64,000 nt of DNA, taken from contig JARBJD010000197.1 of assembly GCA_033064195.1 (NCBI GenBank), forward strand, positions 1 through 64,000. The letters are read 5' to 3'. The notes below the pieces were generated by a model. It ran no database searches and was not told the origin of the DNA. It was given only the letters and a program-made list of their open reading frames with translations. The DNA comes from Blattamonas nauphoetae. Taxonomy: Eukaryota; Preaxostyla; Oxymonadida. Positions 32,101 to 40,185 of this stretch are shown piece after piece. Made by a program: the position numbers and the translations under genes. How positions within the stretch are numbered: the stretch's first letter is position 1; each line of letters begins with the position of its first letter.

Positions 32101-32985
32101 ACACTGTTGTCGATATTTCTTCGAAAGAGGAGAGATCGTTGCGATGGGTGGTCTGCGACACGCACACACCATCCACTCCAACCACTTTCATGTTCGCAAT
32201 CCTCGTCCCAACCATATTCATGTCCAAAGTCTCTCCCGTCCTGCATTTCCGCATGTCCTCCACAATTCCTGTCAGATGATGTCCACCATTGGTCAGTGAG
32301 CACCACGCCAACGTCAGCGATGATGAGCCATGTTCCGAGCCAGTGCTTGACCGAAGAACGAATATCGATTTCAGATCCGTCCACAAAAACTCACAAAAAG
32401 AGACATGGATGGTTGATGAGGCAAGTACTGCACATTTTATGTCATGATTGGATGATTCAGATGACAAGTCAACAACAACACCCAAAACAGACAGTGATAC
32501 GTTGTCGACACTGAAAAGGCTGTTGATTCCATGTGATAGGGGAGGGTGGCCTTCTTTCACCAAAAGATTATCTCGATCACTGTGGTCATTCAGATATCTG
32601 AGAACTGTTCGGTCTTGACCGTTCACCACCAAGCTTGAGGAAAAAAGTGCATAATTCTGTGAATGCACAACACCGTCCGGGAGTGAGATGAGTTGTGAAG
32701 AGTCGGATGGTTCATTGTTCAACGACTGTTTGACGATGTTTTCCAAGTGAAATTCTGATGTTGGAACTGGAGATATGTGGGGTCTCAAAAGAGAGGTGAA
32801 TAGAGCAATAAGAGAAATCTGTATCATCGGTGATTGAAGTGCAATCTGCTTGGGAATGAAAGATCGAGAATGAAGAGATTCCGGCAAAGACTGAATAAAG
32901 GGTTGGACGGTCTGTGACAAGGGAGGATGAGGAGAGTCATCAAACGATTGATTTTTCATTCAAAGTCGTTGTCATTATGATGATG
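22660..32985 (-). repeat. Right arm of giant inverted duplication
   Basis: This is the reverse-complement partner of 10878-21470, separated from it by about 1.2 kb. The two large genes therefore lie tail to tail. The outer edge is placed where ATAATGACAACGACTTTGAA (minus strand) still matches the left flank. Beyond it, only the RING fragment at 10711-10841 gives further mirrored similarity. Confidence 0.85.
23195..32827 (-). CDS. Giant beta-helix surface protein with kinase-like tail, copy 2
   Basis: The frame is open from 32959, but the Met at 32827 matches the start and signal peptide of the other copy (MIQISLIALFTSLL). The first 44 codons are therefore probably untranslated flank. The domain order is the same: signal peptide, long beta-helix ectodomain, one membrane span, basic stop-transfer, and kinase C-lobe-like tail with RWNAPE and DDRPSL but no catalytic core. 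The last 1,500 residues are almost identical to copy 1. Differences cluster in the N-terminal third, in the cytoplasmic linker (GTSKVSSKQT against GASKDGSKQS), and in one sharp patch near 24715-24860. Both copies are fully open, so both are probably expressed and under constraint. Confidence 0.85.
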   Translation of the reverse strand: MIQISLIALFTSLLRPHISPVPTSEFHLENIVKQSLNNEPSDSSQLISLPDGVVHSQNYALFSSSLVVNGQDRTVLRYLNDHSDRDNLLVKEGHPPLSHGINSLFSVDNVSLSVLGVVVDLSSESSNHDIKCAVLASSTIHVSFCEFLWTDLKSIFVLRSSTGSEHGSSSLTLAWCSLTNGGHHLTGIVEDMRKCRTGETLDMNMVGTRIANMKVVGVDGVCVSQTTHRNDLSSFEEISTTVSELRIVNVSSQPGEVNEVSSLFSQRMIGCGIWGSNNHLSGSVLRDLNGGGSFLCSNSTFDWCHTTSSERPSIVRRTSPTVARPTSNLVGPSDQAEPGDDPDDPYTGKLYDGEGRFNITKKTVTFTRCQFRNLKYTITSTYYDSAGGSAIYLNSSYTKISVISCSFSKCSIECSSYVYGGCIYLCSLTLSTNTFATCSFDDWYPSNDANSNQFGGAIGSYRLSAPIVITHSNFTLSGDRTNKYNGGFFYYGSYYDDLSSTIANCRFIGDSKTTGRVLNFEASSSRRGIISVTDSQILDTNSQIFVIRLALPSLSGFTRTEITNTSIMYSTYSSINTYPHVFLDSKLDQCSIETRDSDVMLLFSETSFTGTPANSSKSTIYLSSSGHTVFHKCDFTDCSPAAAQSLIYSYNHPSLVLDTCSFTRCSGGKSLLDIRSTYSFFYFCSFTNVTGTTASIMTALSNLANFFEVCRFDLETANVLDFSGSTVITNLNETAVIGCTSNRKMYFGTSWANKQRMTFVNEIPVEETKNEMRVETLPTEPEEDAGQPIQTFSSLSEALGSLQPSPMANVIIFSDGPFAETGVLSVSHLVEIVGAGSNLTDSHSTQLSTDGIVSKSTGKLTLQSIRLIPLSSSSFLASTADSGSVCVLNVIVEEVSGITSSLFQLAAGACEIRHSFFKNISSEKSLICLSGASSLAISNTLFLSIKRTNIVITEVESTPYASCLEGKTSGTVKLLYCRFGACSTNGRAGVIDLERSDVNSAVEMGSCYFDQNSAGKDVSSAVKGDDVVLKSFDESKISLDLSTIQSFPSLSSFLINSEHIIVPPPAILQMTSTGVDDPLTWSYSYGRISNSLLKNHTLQYLLEYRFRNNSKTELLVSSVHKETMTPFIFQNSTVYVTLNRNDQSIITVNQQNKVFITLEKAYLSFAELQFAFDELTTPAFECDQDSSLKLSKTGIKLGNPTLTHPFIDSVGPFVLVEYHLFAQPITLDNTPFVRLIRNQTDALFQYQMTTPLLDNPLTVPFIVCEGAEKVLMQHLKLNFSFVSSASFASVKDSTINLFMNQIQLLKSTADGTFLHMDNCSVTFNQDSCSSSSGTKGGLIYCQNSTVIINILTLSSCSATNGGALFSRDSNVTILRGTFSHCQADEGGVAYLVSSTLNITLTSFISNSAKRGGVLWIDFGNAFTSLLSSTAQFTTNSAVDVDEDGVDSGKGGAIFAKGTTTSENPIFLDSSRFEENTADFGNDVFVEETVLGETGPDLLSNCGGFSISRFPHLEIENHNLDDDEILSISNFIPFPTLSVSTTGKDLPDCKWGSPRCLTINCGIQYLQTTFTNGSIFQRQCIQADYTMTTEPVKLEKHDLVYSSNSSLVTIPYSLILSALDGVVFTIDDESRLTVERIKFTLTPLHQVVNVMYKDGRLAMENCYVLCESEITTSKSPICSVGKSLFLNVVSFNATVSSSTATLSAPLVHFASTPSDGDELGSGSCDITNCTLIDFHFEGTPMFEIKTSGRVSFLIQSIYRVTTDSEQGKYISLKGQSFKSQIQPSLWHPNPHMSHLTNFFGEDVSRDKNDKWRTGSLVYWLVSPSDEILIGSVVNAVDHPNCGSTTFKCSTLDSAFKSSGLNELITLSLLTSMSLSLKLRATSSLLVQSSSAPKREIEFNENGWFEVVNSGTNLSFASIVFTVSETCQSATLFVVEEGELSFSLCSMGGTSSESALVVPGSTTTLIEVKADGTLTLSETPIQHINFSNAKLGTALRLHLGSTLSFDGTSTVADISSKAAGSHVVIVIPANHDPDSLSDISTLIKVWSPTTTNGARFTETEMKEFVVIDEDGRVDELIYHWNAYDGTTMYIASDGGNHAKCGVSSLPCSSLSAEVEKVGAGETIVICSALAETAGFVATKDLSVTSSDSSKQVVSVSISTIFSALSSSLSFANLKFVPLPPSQSQNAESLERASSLFIIESGSIGLTGCSLSSFVLADSPLITHTTGSLKLKSCEISSIARSTGNGTVLETTMKAILSISLEDVTFSLMASSKESALLALSFPLLDQTDPVHIFDFTLTNLHFVEMIENEDVESCFVSVVGSRLADWVFEGDARFEGSYSETTPLNHFWSFDAFHELPASLLFYLLPSEGPVGVSRSGYDMAKCGSNSIWCPTISQSLGRLSAQKTSKIVVMDEIELSESLSLPNGVIFSGNDSKTLCACLVGEAGSLETSGDNLVSITTLDFSLPLTQSADAVIVHSSEKLTLSHLRISSQGKSSAVFVRMSTGTAEMNDIVVHSEMSENSVLFSVLGGSVNMTSLTIETVIATNETVVRMEGGTLSLTGMTLSSTKQIEGQLFSIVNSRFTLSDVKMTKQNFSTPLFAFSDFGESTIHNMNVSGCFGSTLITAKNGEDLTLRFSEFSSLTSSTALNNGDSSDLCGWETSLIQIEKTSTSLSHTDLTHISQGAISISDAPLTLTACVFNSNSPSHKEWPSLRRNIKCTNGTVSINGIGGGDGHSSPHHWISADECTVTKDDEIVAASLFVPTVVGNESSSSLDKKLKEYSVKVVGTAMLPCGLKLEVFEDEAGKSNDEGQPIDFDISSLNPSKWTETELSFVLSQESVSSLSKKYELRCRLSYGADQTTDSFSLSGSSKGNMSQGGVVASIVIPIVCALIIVVIVFLIIVGVLCRRRKTKKEAEQASQELNVPEDGMIQVKYELGDPDETVKPIFGTSKVSSKQTSLLMVNDDDNQLGTARQVNATNLNPVPYVSAIGCEGENGVITVDPRNTLYHRLHTENKKDLPKKMIAERILKGLERMMKERPSSEIFWKLSPHWIIMDYTNNVFLRIESQGPQRSEGDQMKAGESRENEDRRWNAPEQETMEGATEVGKADGGCDEMKVTVFRLGLVLWEMETEQVPFAEQDAVNASRQIKAGVMPLIHNWEDAELASLVSECLSLSPDDRPSLSDVKSRLSLLKSKPPILVPPPLNEPVVVSEVTG

Positions 32986-33344
32986 GATTGTTCTTCAACT
33001 CGACTGGTTGATCACTCTTTTCGAAACTAACAGATCATCTCCAAAGATCACGAATCTCGCTTCGAACTGATTCTCCAGTTGTCACACACTCGATTTCAGC
33101 GATGGAGGAGGAGACGATCAGTTATTTGGTATCGCATGAGGATGAGTCGTCGCTAGATTTGTCTGAGAGATGATGAGTGATTCTGACGTGGAAGGTCTCG
33201 ATTGGGAAGTCTGAGAACTGATTATTCTAATTGTTGTTGTTGTTGAAAAGATCCTTTTCAATCTATTAAACCACAATTGGTTTCATTGAAACTCATCGAT
33301 TCATCATCTACCCATTCTTATTTTTTTTGCTCAGACAATTCGAA
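32828..33344. other. Upstream region between divergent genes
   Basis: The 5' flank of the right giant gene (to about 32985) is followed by about 360 bases of unique DNA leading to the plus-strand gene at 33345. A 23-codon frame (starting MEEETISYLV) near 33101 has no support. The TATTTTTTTTGC stretch before 33345 may belong to that gene's promoter. Confidence 0.45.
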
Positions 33345-34370
33345 ATGGAGACGCTTCTCACAGTGAAGACGATTGATTCGGAGCCAACTCAATCTGGTAT
33401 GTCCCATCCTCGCTATTCATGAATCCTTGACCTTTCAGCATTCATGAAATGGGATGGCCAAACAGTCGACTCCACATCAGATCAATCGGTGATATACATT
33501 TCTCTTATTCAGATGATAAAGGACGAACAACCTTTTCCTCCTTCTCTGGAAAACAAAGCGGTGTCGTTTCTCGAGCATATCAGGCTCAAAACAGCAGAAG
33601 ATGTCGATTCTTTCTTGTTGAGGATTGTTCCATCATCACTGCGAGATTCATCAATCGCTTTTATCGAATCAGTGGTTGAATTGATTTCAATCCCTAACAT
33701 GGGAATTAAAGAAGCAACCGTGGAACTCGTCGACACCGTGATGGAACACTCATCTCTGAACACACTTCTCATACTCGTCCGAAATGACCTTGTCACAAAA
33801 ATTATTTCATCTCTCGACATCTTCTCTCTCCCCTTCACAAAAGCAGCGTATATTCACGTTTCTCTCACCAGCATCATCAACGAGCCACTCTATCGTTCAT
33901 GGTTTCACTTTATTGAAACATTGCACACTCTCGTTCTCTTGCCGTCAGACCGCTATATTCGACATTTATGTGAACACCGCTATTCGAGAAAGAGTCGCCA
34001 TCATTCCTATTTATACACGATTTTTCTTGCTCAACTTCTTAACATCGCTCCCCAGAGTCCACAAACAATGGAATTTGTTCTGAATCTGCCCATATGTCTC
34101 ACAATGACAAGCGCAATGACATTTTCCTGTTTCGATAAAGATATTCGAAATTCAATGTTCACAATGATCCTCGCTCGGTTTGTACACACGTCTGCCGGCG
34201 GAGAAATGATTGAGCGATGGAACACAATGATTCGATCACTGAGAATGGAGGGCTTCGAAGACATTCTTGAGCAGAGACTGAGCAACGATATGAACGGGAG
34301 GAAAGGACGACGGGTGGTCGTATCCACTCTCAATTGGAACAACAAGCTGGGAATGAACCGAAAAAGCTGA
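33345..34370 (+). CDS. Hypothetical helical protein, two exons
   Basis: Exon 1 is 33345-33396 and encodes METLLTVKTIDSEPTQS. A 42-base intron (33397-33438, GTATGT..TTTCAG) joins in frame to exon 2, giving SAFMKWDG at the junction. The product is about 327 residues, mostly helical and HEAT/armadillo-like, with an ending (RMEGFEDILEQ ... GRKGRRVVV) shared with the gene at 53581 (TEEGLLDEIEL ... DYRGRRRVFV). The two therefore belong to one family. No enzyme motif, signal peptide or membrane span is seen. From memory, such short helical proteins form a large family in Blattamonas, but I cannot verify that here. Confidence 0.7.
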
Positions 34371-34819
34371 AATAATAGCTTGACCATCTCGTCACCACTC
34401 GACATCAAATTCTTTTGCCTTCCACATCTCCTCATCCTTTGCCTCAAACAGTATTGTTTCTTCTTTTCTCGTTCATTGCTCTTCGTTCTTCAGAAGTGAC
34501 CATCCATCGACCCAAGCCCGTTCGACGACCATCTCACTCTCTTTCTTGTTCCACATGTGAATTGCGCCAGATTCATGATGGATGCGATTTCCAAACCACA
34601 ACACGTCGTCTGAGCCATGTAGCACACAACCAGCATGAAGGATGAACAGTTCACAAGATTTTTCCGACAAACTCCACTTCACTCCGCCCTTCGCTTCCTC
34701 CATTTCACTTTTCTATTTTTTTGTCTTCTCTTCCGTTTCCTCCAAGATGAGTGGTCAAAGAACGTTCATACTGTCTGACAGGAGTCGTTAATGATCCAAC
34801 CCACTTCGATCCACCTCAG
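34371..34819. other. Intergenic region, 450 bases
   Basis: It holds pyrimidine-rich tracts and a 76-codon minus-strand frame (34473-34703) with no recognised domain. An ATG at 34747 opens only 14 codons before a stop, unless an extra 5' exon is spliced to the RING gene. I see no supported gene. Confidence 0.4.
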
Positions 34820-37173
34820 ATGAGATATCGTCATATATTGGCTATCTTCATACTCGCACTAACTGCAATGGCACTTTGCCGGCCATTGTTATATGCTAAA
34901 CATTATGGAGATCTCCTCCTGATCTTGCAGGAGAAAACGAACAGTCGATTTGAGTCCATGGTTTGTCGGTTTCTCCCACATGTTTTGCAGACTGCTATTT
35001 TCTGTGTTTTAGTCTTTGCAATTGTTTGTGGATTATACCTATCTCCTCTGGCTGATGTTGATCACGCAGTTGAAGTTCTTTCGGTGTGACTTAATTTCTT
35101 TCACGAGATCTCCAGGACATGGTGATCACCATTTTCTCTATCATAGCCCTCAATCATACCGCAACCATTGACTTTATTATAAATTTTTCCACGAATAAGA
35201 TTCTCCAGTTCATCCCACTCCTCTTCTGCCTGTACGTCAACACCGGCCTCAATCCAATTGTTGTTTCGGTTAGATATTCTTCCAACATCCATATACCTGA
35301 ACTAACACGATTTGCACTCTCCGCACTCACCACAAGTTCCATCGGACTTTTCTACCTAAACCCGAACTTTTTCCCTGTCTTCCACGAAGTTTATGGCACA
35401 AAATATTCGATGGAATCCTCAGAACCAACACTTGAATCACAATTTGCACTAAACATTGTTTATACATGCCTTACTAAGCTCAGCGAACTCCTCACAGCAT
35501 TCCTCGGTCGACTTTCACAAGAGCGCTATGAGAACGTCGCATTCATCCATTTTTCGACATATTTCGCCTCTGAACATCGCTTTTTCACTAACCTCACATT
35601 TGCCAAGAAGATACTATTCGCGATCCCAACCCTCATTGTCCATTGTGCCACCGATCTGCTTCTCGCTCTTTTTGTTGGCTTTTTCTCCACTCTCCGGCTC
35701 TTTACACATCAACTCGCCCCTCTCTTTCTTACAGCCGTGTTCCTCACCTTATATCTCGTCCATTTCATAAACACCTTCATGCCCCTCTTCTACGATGACA
35801 TGTTCGAGTGGGACCAGCTCTACAAACCTCTTTTCTCCATCATCTCATCTCTCCCCGCCCTTCTCAACGGAGATTTCGATGGCACGAGTATCTCTACAGC
35901 AGTCAACCAATTCTTACTCGCCTGGAGCTCGCTGTCCCTGATTTTGATGGACGTCGGGACGGATGTCGTGCGGACGGTGTGGAAGGTGCTTGTGGGGATC
36001 AAGAACCAGAAATGGACGAAGATGAAGACGCTGAGCGTGGCGGAGATGAGGCGGCTGAACGACGACATGTGCTCGATCTGTCGAACGAGTTTGTGGGAGG
36101 GCTTGGAAGATCAGAGGGAGGAGGGACAGAACGAGGAGAATGTGGGTGAGAGTGAGGAGCAGAGAGAAGAGAGGGAGGACGAAGCAAATGAGAGTGAGAG
36201 CGACGGCCAGGCAGAGGAGACCCAGAACGAAGAAGAGACAGGAACAGAAGAAGAGGCTGACGAAGACGAAAAGGAGGATGACAGCGACGCTGAAATGGCG
36301 ATGGAACAGGAAGTCGCACAAGACGAAGAGACAGCCTCGAACGAGCCGTATGAAGAAGAGGCAGCAGTTGAAGACATCTCCGAAGAGAACGACATCGACC
36401 TAATCCATCATTCTGAGCACGTCGATGCCGAACACGAGTCGGGCGACGACAACGACGTGCATCTCCGCCGCAAATTTGAAGACGGAAGAGAAGAAGCCAA
36501 CCGACGAGAGGAAAGCAGGACACCCGAACAAGACCACAACGAGCATCAGACAGACAACGACGCGGACGATCTCGCTCGCCGTCTCCAGCTCAACAGTGTC
36601 CAGTTTTTCGAGGACCAGCTGAACGAACAGCCTGGCCACGAAATTCCGGCCGATCTTCTGGCCGCCCCATCGTCCTTTCTTGGTCTCTTCCCGTCGCTGC
36701 ATCGCCGCTTCGTGCATTCTCTTCTCGTCTCAACATTCTCGTTCCCAACGCAGACGCCGTGTGGGCACACGTTTCACAAGGAGTGTCTGGACGACTGGTT
36801 GGTCTCGCAATCAACATGCCCGTATTGTCGCCAGCCTCTCTCGACGAGCAATCCACTCGCCCAAAACATTGGTGTGGCGATTGACATTGGACTGGGCGAG
36901 GGGGGAGGATTTCGAGTTCGGGAGATGCAGCAGGAACAGCGGAGAAACGAGGAGCGGAGAAGGAACGAGGAGAGGAGGAGGGAGAGGATGAGGAAGAGAG
37001 AAGAGAAGGAGGCACGAAGGGAGATCCAGGCAGCTGTGAGCGAGTTGAACAGCGCTCTTCCAGTTCACCTCCAACGCGACTTCTCTTCACTTGATTTTCT
37101 GAACGCAGACCTTCACGAAGTTGCATCGACTGGATGGGAATTGTGTGAAGTCCTCACACACGTTGGATGTTAG
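34820..37173 (+). CDS. Multi-pass membrane RING-H2 ubiquitin ligase
   Basis: Exons are 34820-35083 and 35116-37173, with a 32-base intron whose splice restores the frame (EVLS then DMVITIFS). The product is about 773 residues. The first 380 hold several hydrophobic spans, like ER-membrane ligases of the Hrd1/gp78/TRC8 type. The RING begins with CSIC (Cys407, Cys410). An acidic Glu/Asp-rich region of 226 residues follows before the site resumes as CGHTFHKECLDDWL..CPYC (Cys637 onward). Known RING fingers have up to about 39 residues at this place. The C-terminus is Arg/Glu-rich and coiled-coil-like. Probable role: an E3 ligase anchored in an internal membrane. Confidence 0.75.
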
Positions 37174-37710
37174 ATCTGTCACATTGAGATTCACACTCTG
37201 CTTCCTCCAACCTCTCAATCTCCCAATCGCCCCATCATCTCTTCTTCTTTTCTCTCTTCCCTCTTAAGGGTGAGTTATGATTCTTCGAGAATCCATCCGG
37301 AATGCTCATCTCTTTTTTCGTCCCTCCCTCGCTCTCCTCCCTCACCATCCCCGTCCACTCAGTCAACATCACAATACACCAGTCGTCTCGCAGTTCCCCA
37401 TCGGATTGACCATCTGATGACATCGTTGCCTCTCAATAAAACGGGCTGATTGCCAACTATGGGAAGCTTTTCGAAACAACTAACAACCAGATATTCTGCT
37501 GTCTCTTCTCTTTCCATCGAAATACCCAACCATTGATATTTCTGTCTCTTCCCTTTGTTTAATTTGAGGGAGTCTCAAAAGTACGGAGAAATGAGTCGAT
37601 AAACACGTTGTATCTGACCACCCATCAAGACAAGGGATGTTGTTGAGAAAAAGTTGAAGAGAATGAAGAGGAGTGAAGTGTACGCGAGTGTGAAGATAGA
37701 AGAGCTCTGA
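37174..37710. other. Intergenic region between convergent genes
   Basis: These 537 bases separate the 3' ends of two convergent genes. They are pyrimidine-rich at first, with an AATAAA at 37435-37440 that could serve polyadenylation of the RING gene. Nothing else is recognised. Confidence 0.45.
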
Positions 37711-39000
37711 TTAGTCCATTACCACTACCAAACTCTCTCCAACCATTGATGGCTCACTCAATACTTCTGTAGACACAATCTCAACTGAAGCACCTGTGCA
37801 ATATATTTGAATGCCGAATCGGAAGGGAACAGGAATGTTGGAGAAGTAGACTGGCTGTGTCTCACCATCTTGTGACAGCTTCACTGTTCTCTTTCCTTCT
37901 CGTCCATCTGCCTCCATCACCACTCGCACTCCCACTGCTCCGGCTTTACATGCTGATCCTTTGTGAAATTCTTTCCCGTGTCGATGTGCAAATTGATGTG
38001 AGGGACCGAGAGCCCAGCTTGCTGCTCTTTTGAGATGTGAGAACCGACCTAAAGAAGGGACTGCCTGTTCAACCATGTCAGGAGCAATCAGGCCAAAAGG
38101 AAAATAGTCTGAGCACAGTTTCCTGATTATTCACGTGATTCGAACAATGACCGGCCCGAAAGAGATTGAGAAGAGTGACGAGTAATCATTGACGCTTTTT
38201 GTGAACACATTTCCGGCGAAAGTGAACTTGTCTCGCACAAACACTTCTATTGCTGCTGCTCCCTCCTTTACATTCCTTCGTCGCTCTTCTTCTTCCACTC
38301 TTTTCCTTTCCTCTTCTCTCTTCTTCTCTTCCTTCCTCTGTCGTCCTTCTTCAATCAGCTCCTCGTTCATCTTCTTCATCTTTTCCATTTCTCTCATCTT
38401 ACTCGCAAACTCTCTCTTCCTCTTCTCTTCTGCGATTCTTGCTGACTCTTTCTCCTTCTCTCGTTCTGATTCCATCTCTCTCTTCTCCTTCTCCCTTTCT
38501 TGTCGCAATCTTTCCATTTCTGTTTCCATCTGTTTTATTTGTTTATCCATCTCCCTTTTCGCTTTCTCTCTTTCTTGTTCGATCTCCCTTCGAACAGCTG
38601 CCAAGTCTATCCCAATTTCCCCGATCTCTTTCTGAGATGGAGTTGGGATCGATGAGAAGAAGTGTCGGAGGATGATTTCCCCAACTTCCTTCTGCAATGT
38701 TTGAATCTTTTCGTTTCTCGTCTGCCCTTGCTCAGAGCTCAGTGCTCGACCAAGTGTCAGAACTGCCTTTTCGATTCGAGAAAGTGCGAATCCACATCGA
38801 CGAGTCCGCGAGAAGAGATCGTCTTTCGTTTCTGTGTCCTGATCAGTTGTCTTCGATTTCTCAGTTTCGATCACTTCCTTCAATCCACAACACAATCGAT
38901 CCAAAACAACAATTGTTGGCAGATGATCCACTTCGCTTGATTCGCTTTCGATTCGAGTGCAAAGTCTCTCAACAATTCCCGAACTCAACACTCCCTCCAC
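37711..39000 (-). pseudogene. Coiled-coil protein gene cut by one in-frame TGA
   Basis: Two open parts lie in the same frame: 289 residues (39000-38131) and then a stretch to 37711 that is open from just after a TGA. The first part has a helical start, a strong Glu/Arg/Lys coiled coil (about residues 130-245), and the start of a beta domain (FVRDKFTFAGNVFTKS). The second part continues that beta domain (CKAGAVGVRVVMEADGREGK, then YFSNIPVPFRFGIQIY). As I recall, this beta domain is one unit in related protist proteins, so the TGA splits it. Removing the 12 bases GTGAATAATCAG would restore the frame with GT..AG edges, but that is far too short for a known intron. Either a recent loss-of-function allele or an assembly error. 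Confidence 0.65.
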
Positions 39001-39323
39001 TTCAATCGATGAAAGACTTCCTCCGCACAGAAGACTTCAAACAGAAATCAAAACGAAACAAATCAGAATGAGACAGAAGAAGAGATGAGGGAGATTATGA
39101 GAGTAGATATGAGATGAAAGAATGATGACGAGGAGAGAAGAATTCAGACCCAAGTGAATGTGTGGCTGGTGTTGACAATGAACTGTCTGCATGCTGATGA
39201 TCAAACAATAACCGTGAGAACAATAGCAGGGAGGAGATGAAAAAGATCAAGAAAAGGAGAAAGAGAAGAAATGAAGAAAGAGAGCGACAAACGGATGAGA
39301 GCGCAAGGAGCGAAGGAATCAAG

Positions 39324-39977
39324 TCACTCCGAACTAGTTGTCGTCCTTCTGACACTGATGTTACCATCACTCCAATCACACTCGACAGAAGTGCCTGAAC
39401 ACACAAAATCAATCACAAAGCCAACAACAAAGAAAAACATAAATATCATCAGATTGAGAGAAGAAAAGAGACAGACAGAGAGTGTAGATGGACAATCCAA
39501 AGAAAGTCGTTCCGAAAATCTCTCCAGCAATCCACTCCGAATCCCAATCGAACGTCGTTCTTTCATTTTTGATGACTCTGAGATATCACAAGAGGGAAGA
39601 AATGAAGAATCCAAATCAAAAGAAGATGTTCACAAATAATTCGACAATCAAGAGAAAAACTTGTAACAGACCTGATGTGAGAATGTTGAACACAGAATGA
39701 GCGATCTTGAATGGGACAGTTTCATCGCCATTTTTGAACTCACTTTCACATCTCCGGAATTCCTCCATCTGAAAGGCAATATATGAAAGATGGGTGATGC
39801 TCAATAAGAAAGACAAAAAAGTCATTGGAAGGACAGGAAAATGAACGAGAATGTATCTCGAATTCAAAGCCATTGGGATGATAAAGAGATGCCAATAAAG
39901 ATCCAAACCAGTCCGTCAAAGGTCTGATCAGTACCGAGAGTGATTGAAAAGTTCGATTGTGTCTGAGTTGGCAGCAT
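39324..39977 (-). CDS. Possible multi-exon membrane protein
   Basis: The frame ending near 39619 encodes hydrophobic, span-like segments (ILVHFPVLPMTFLSFLL). A 96-base GT..AG intron (39671-39576) would join it in frame as FKIAHSVFNILTS then VIKNERTTFDWDSEWIAGEI, which reads far better than the unspliced frame. Another intron may end at GTGTTCAG (about 39396), leading to a stop at 39324. The 5' exon near 39977 (MLPTQTQSNF) is not cleanly joined. The family is unknown and the exon model is tentative. The 320 bases from 39001 to 39323 hold only AG-rich sequence. Confidence 0.35.
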
Positions 39978-40185
39978 CAGCACTTCGAGAAACGAAATGG
40001 GTTGATCAAAGCTGATGACAGTGTGAAATTGGAAAACTTAGTCAAATAATCCAGAATACGATAATGGAGTGTGAATAAAACAACAAAAAACTCCTTATAA
40101 CCTCACGGAAGTAGATCCGAGGGTTTTCGGCCGAGTATTGGCTTTGCATGGCTCTCAACAATCCGAGAAAGAGACGGAAAGGGTG

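Noticed and set aside
32828-32959. 44-residue N-terminal extension of the right giant protein
   Set aside because: The matching left copy starts at the internal Met with a perfect signal peptide, and its upstream flank is not open in frame.
34473-34703. 76-codon minus-strand frame upstream of the RING gene
   Set aside because: No recognised domain, no paralogue in the window and no splice or promoter evidence; left as intergenic.
38189-38675. Plus-strand Ser/Phe/Leu-rich frames
   Set aside because: They are the complement of the Glu/Lys/Arg coiled coil on the minus strand and have no other support.
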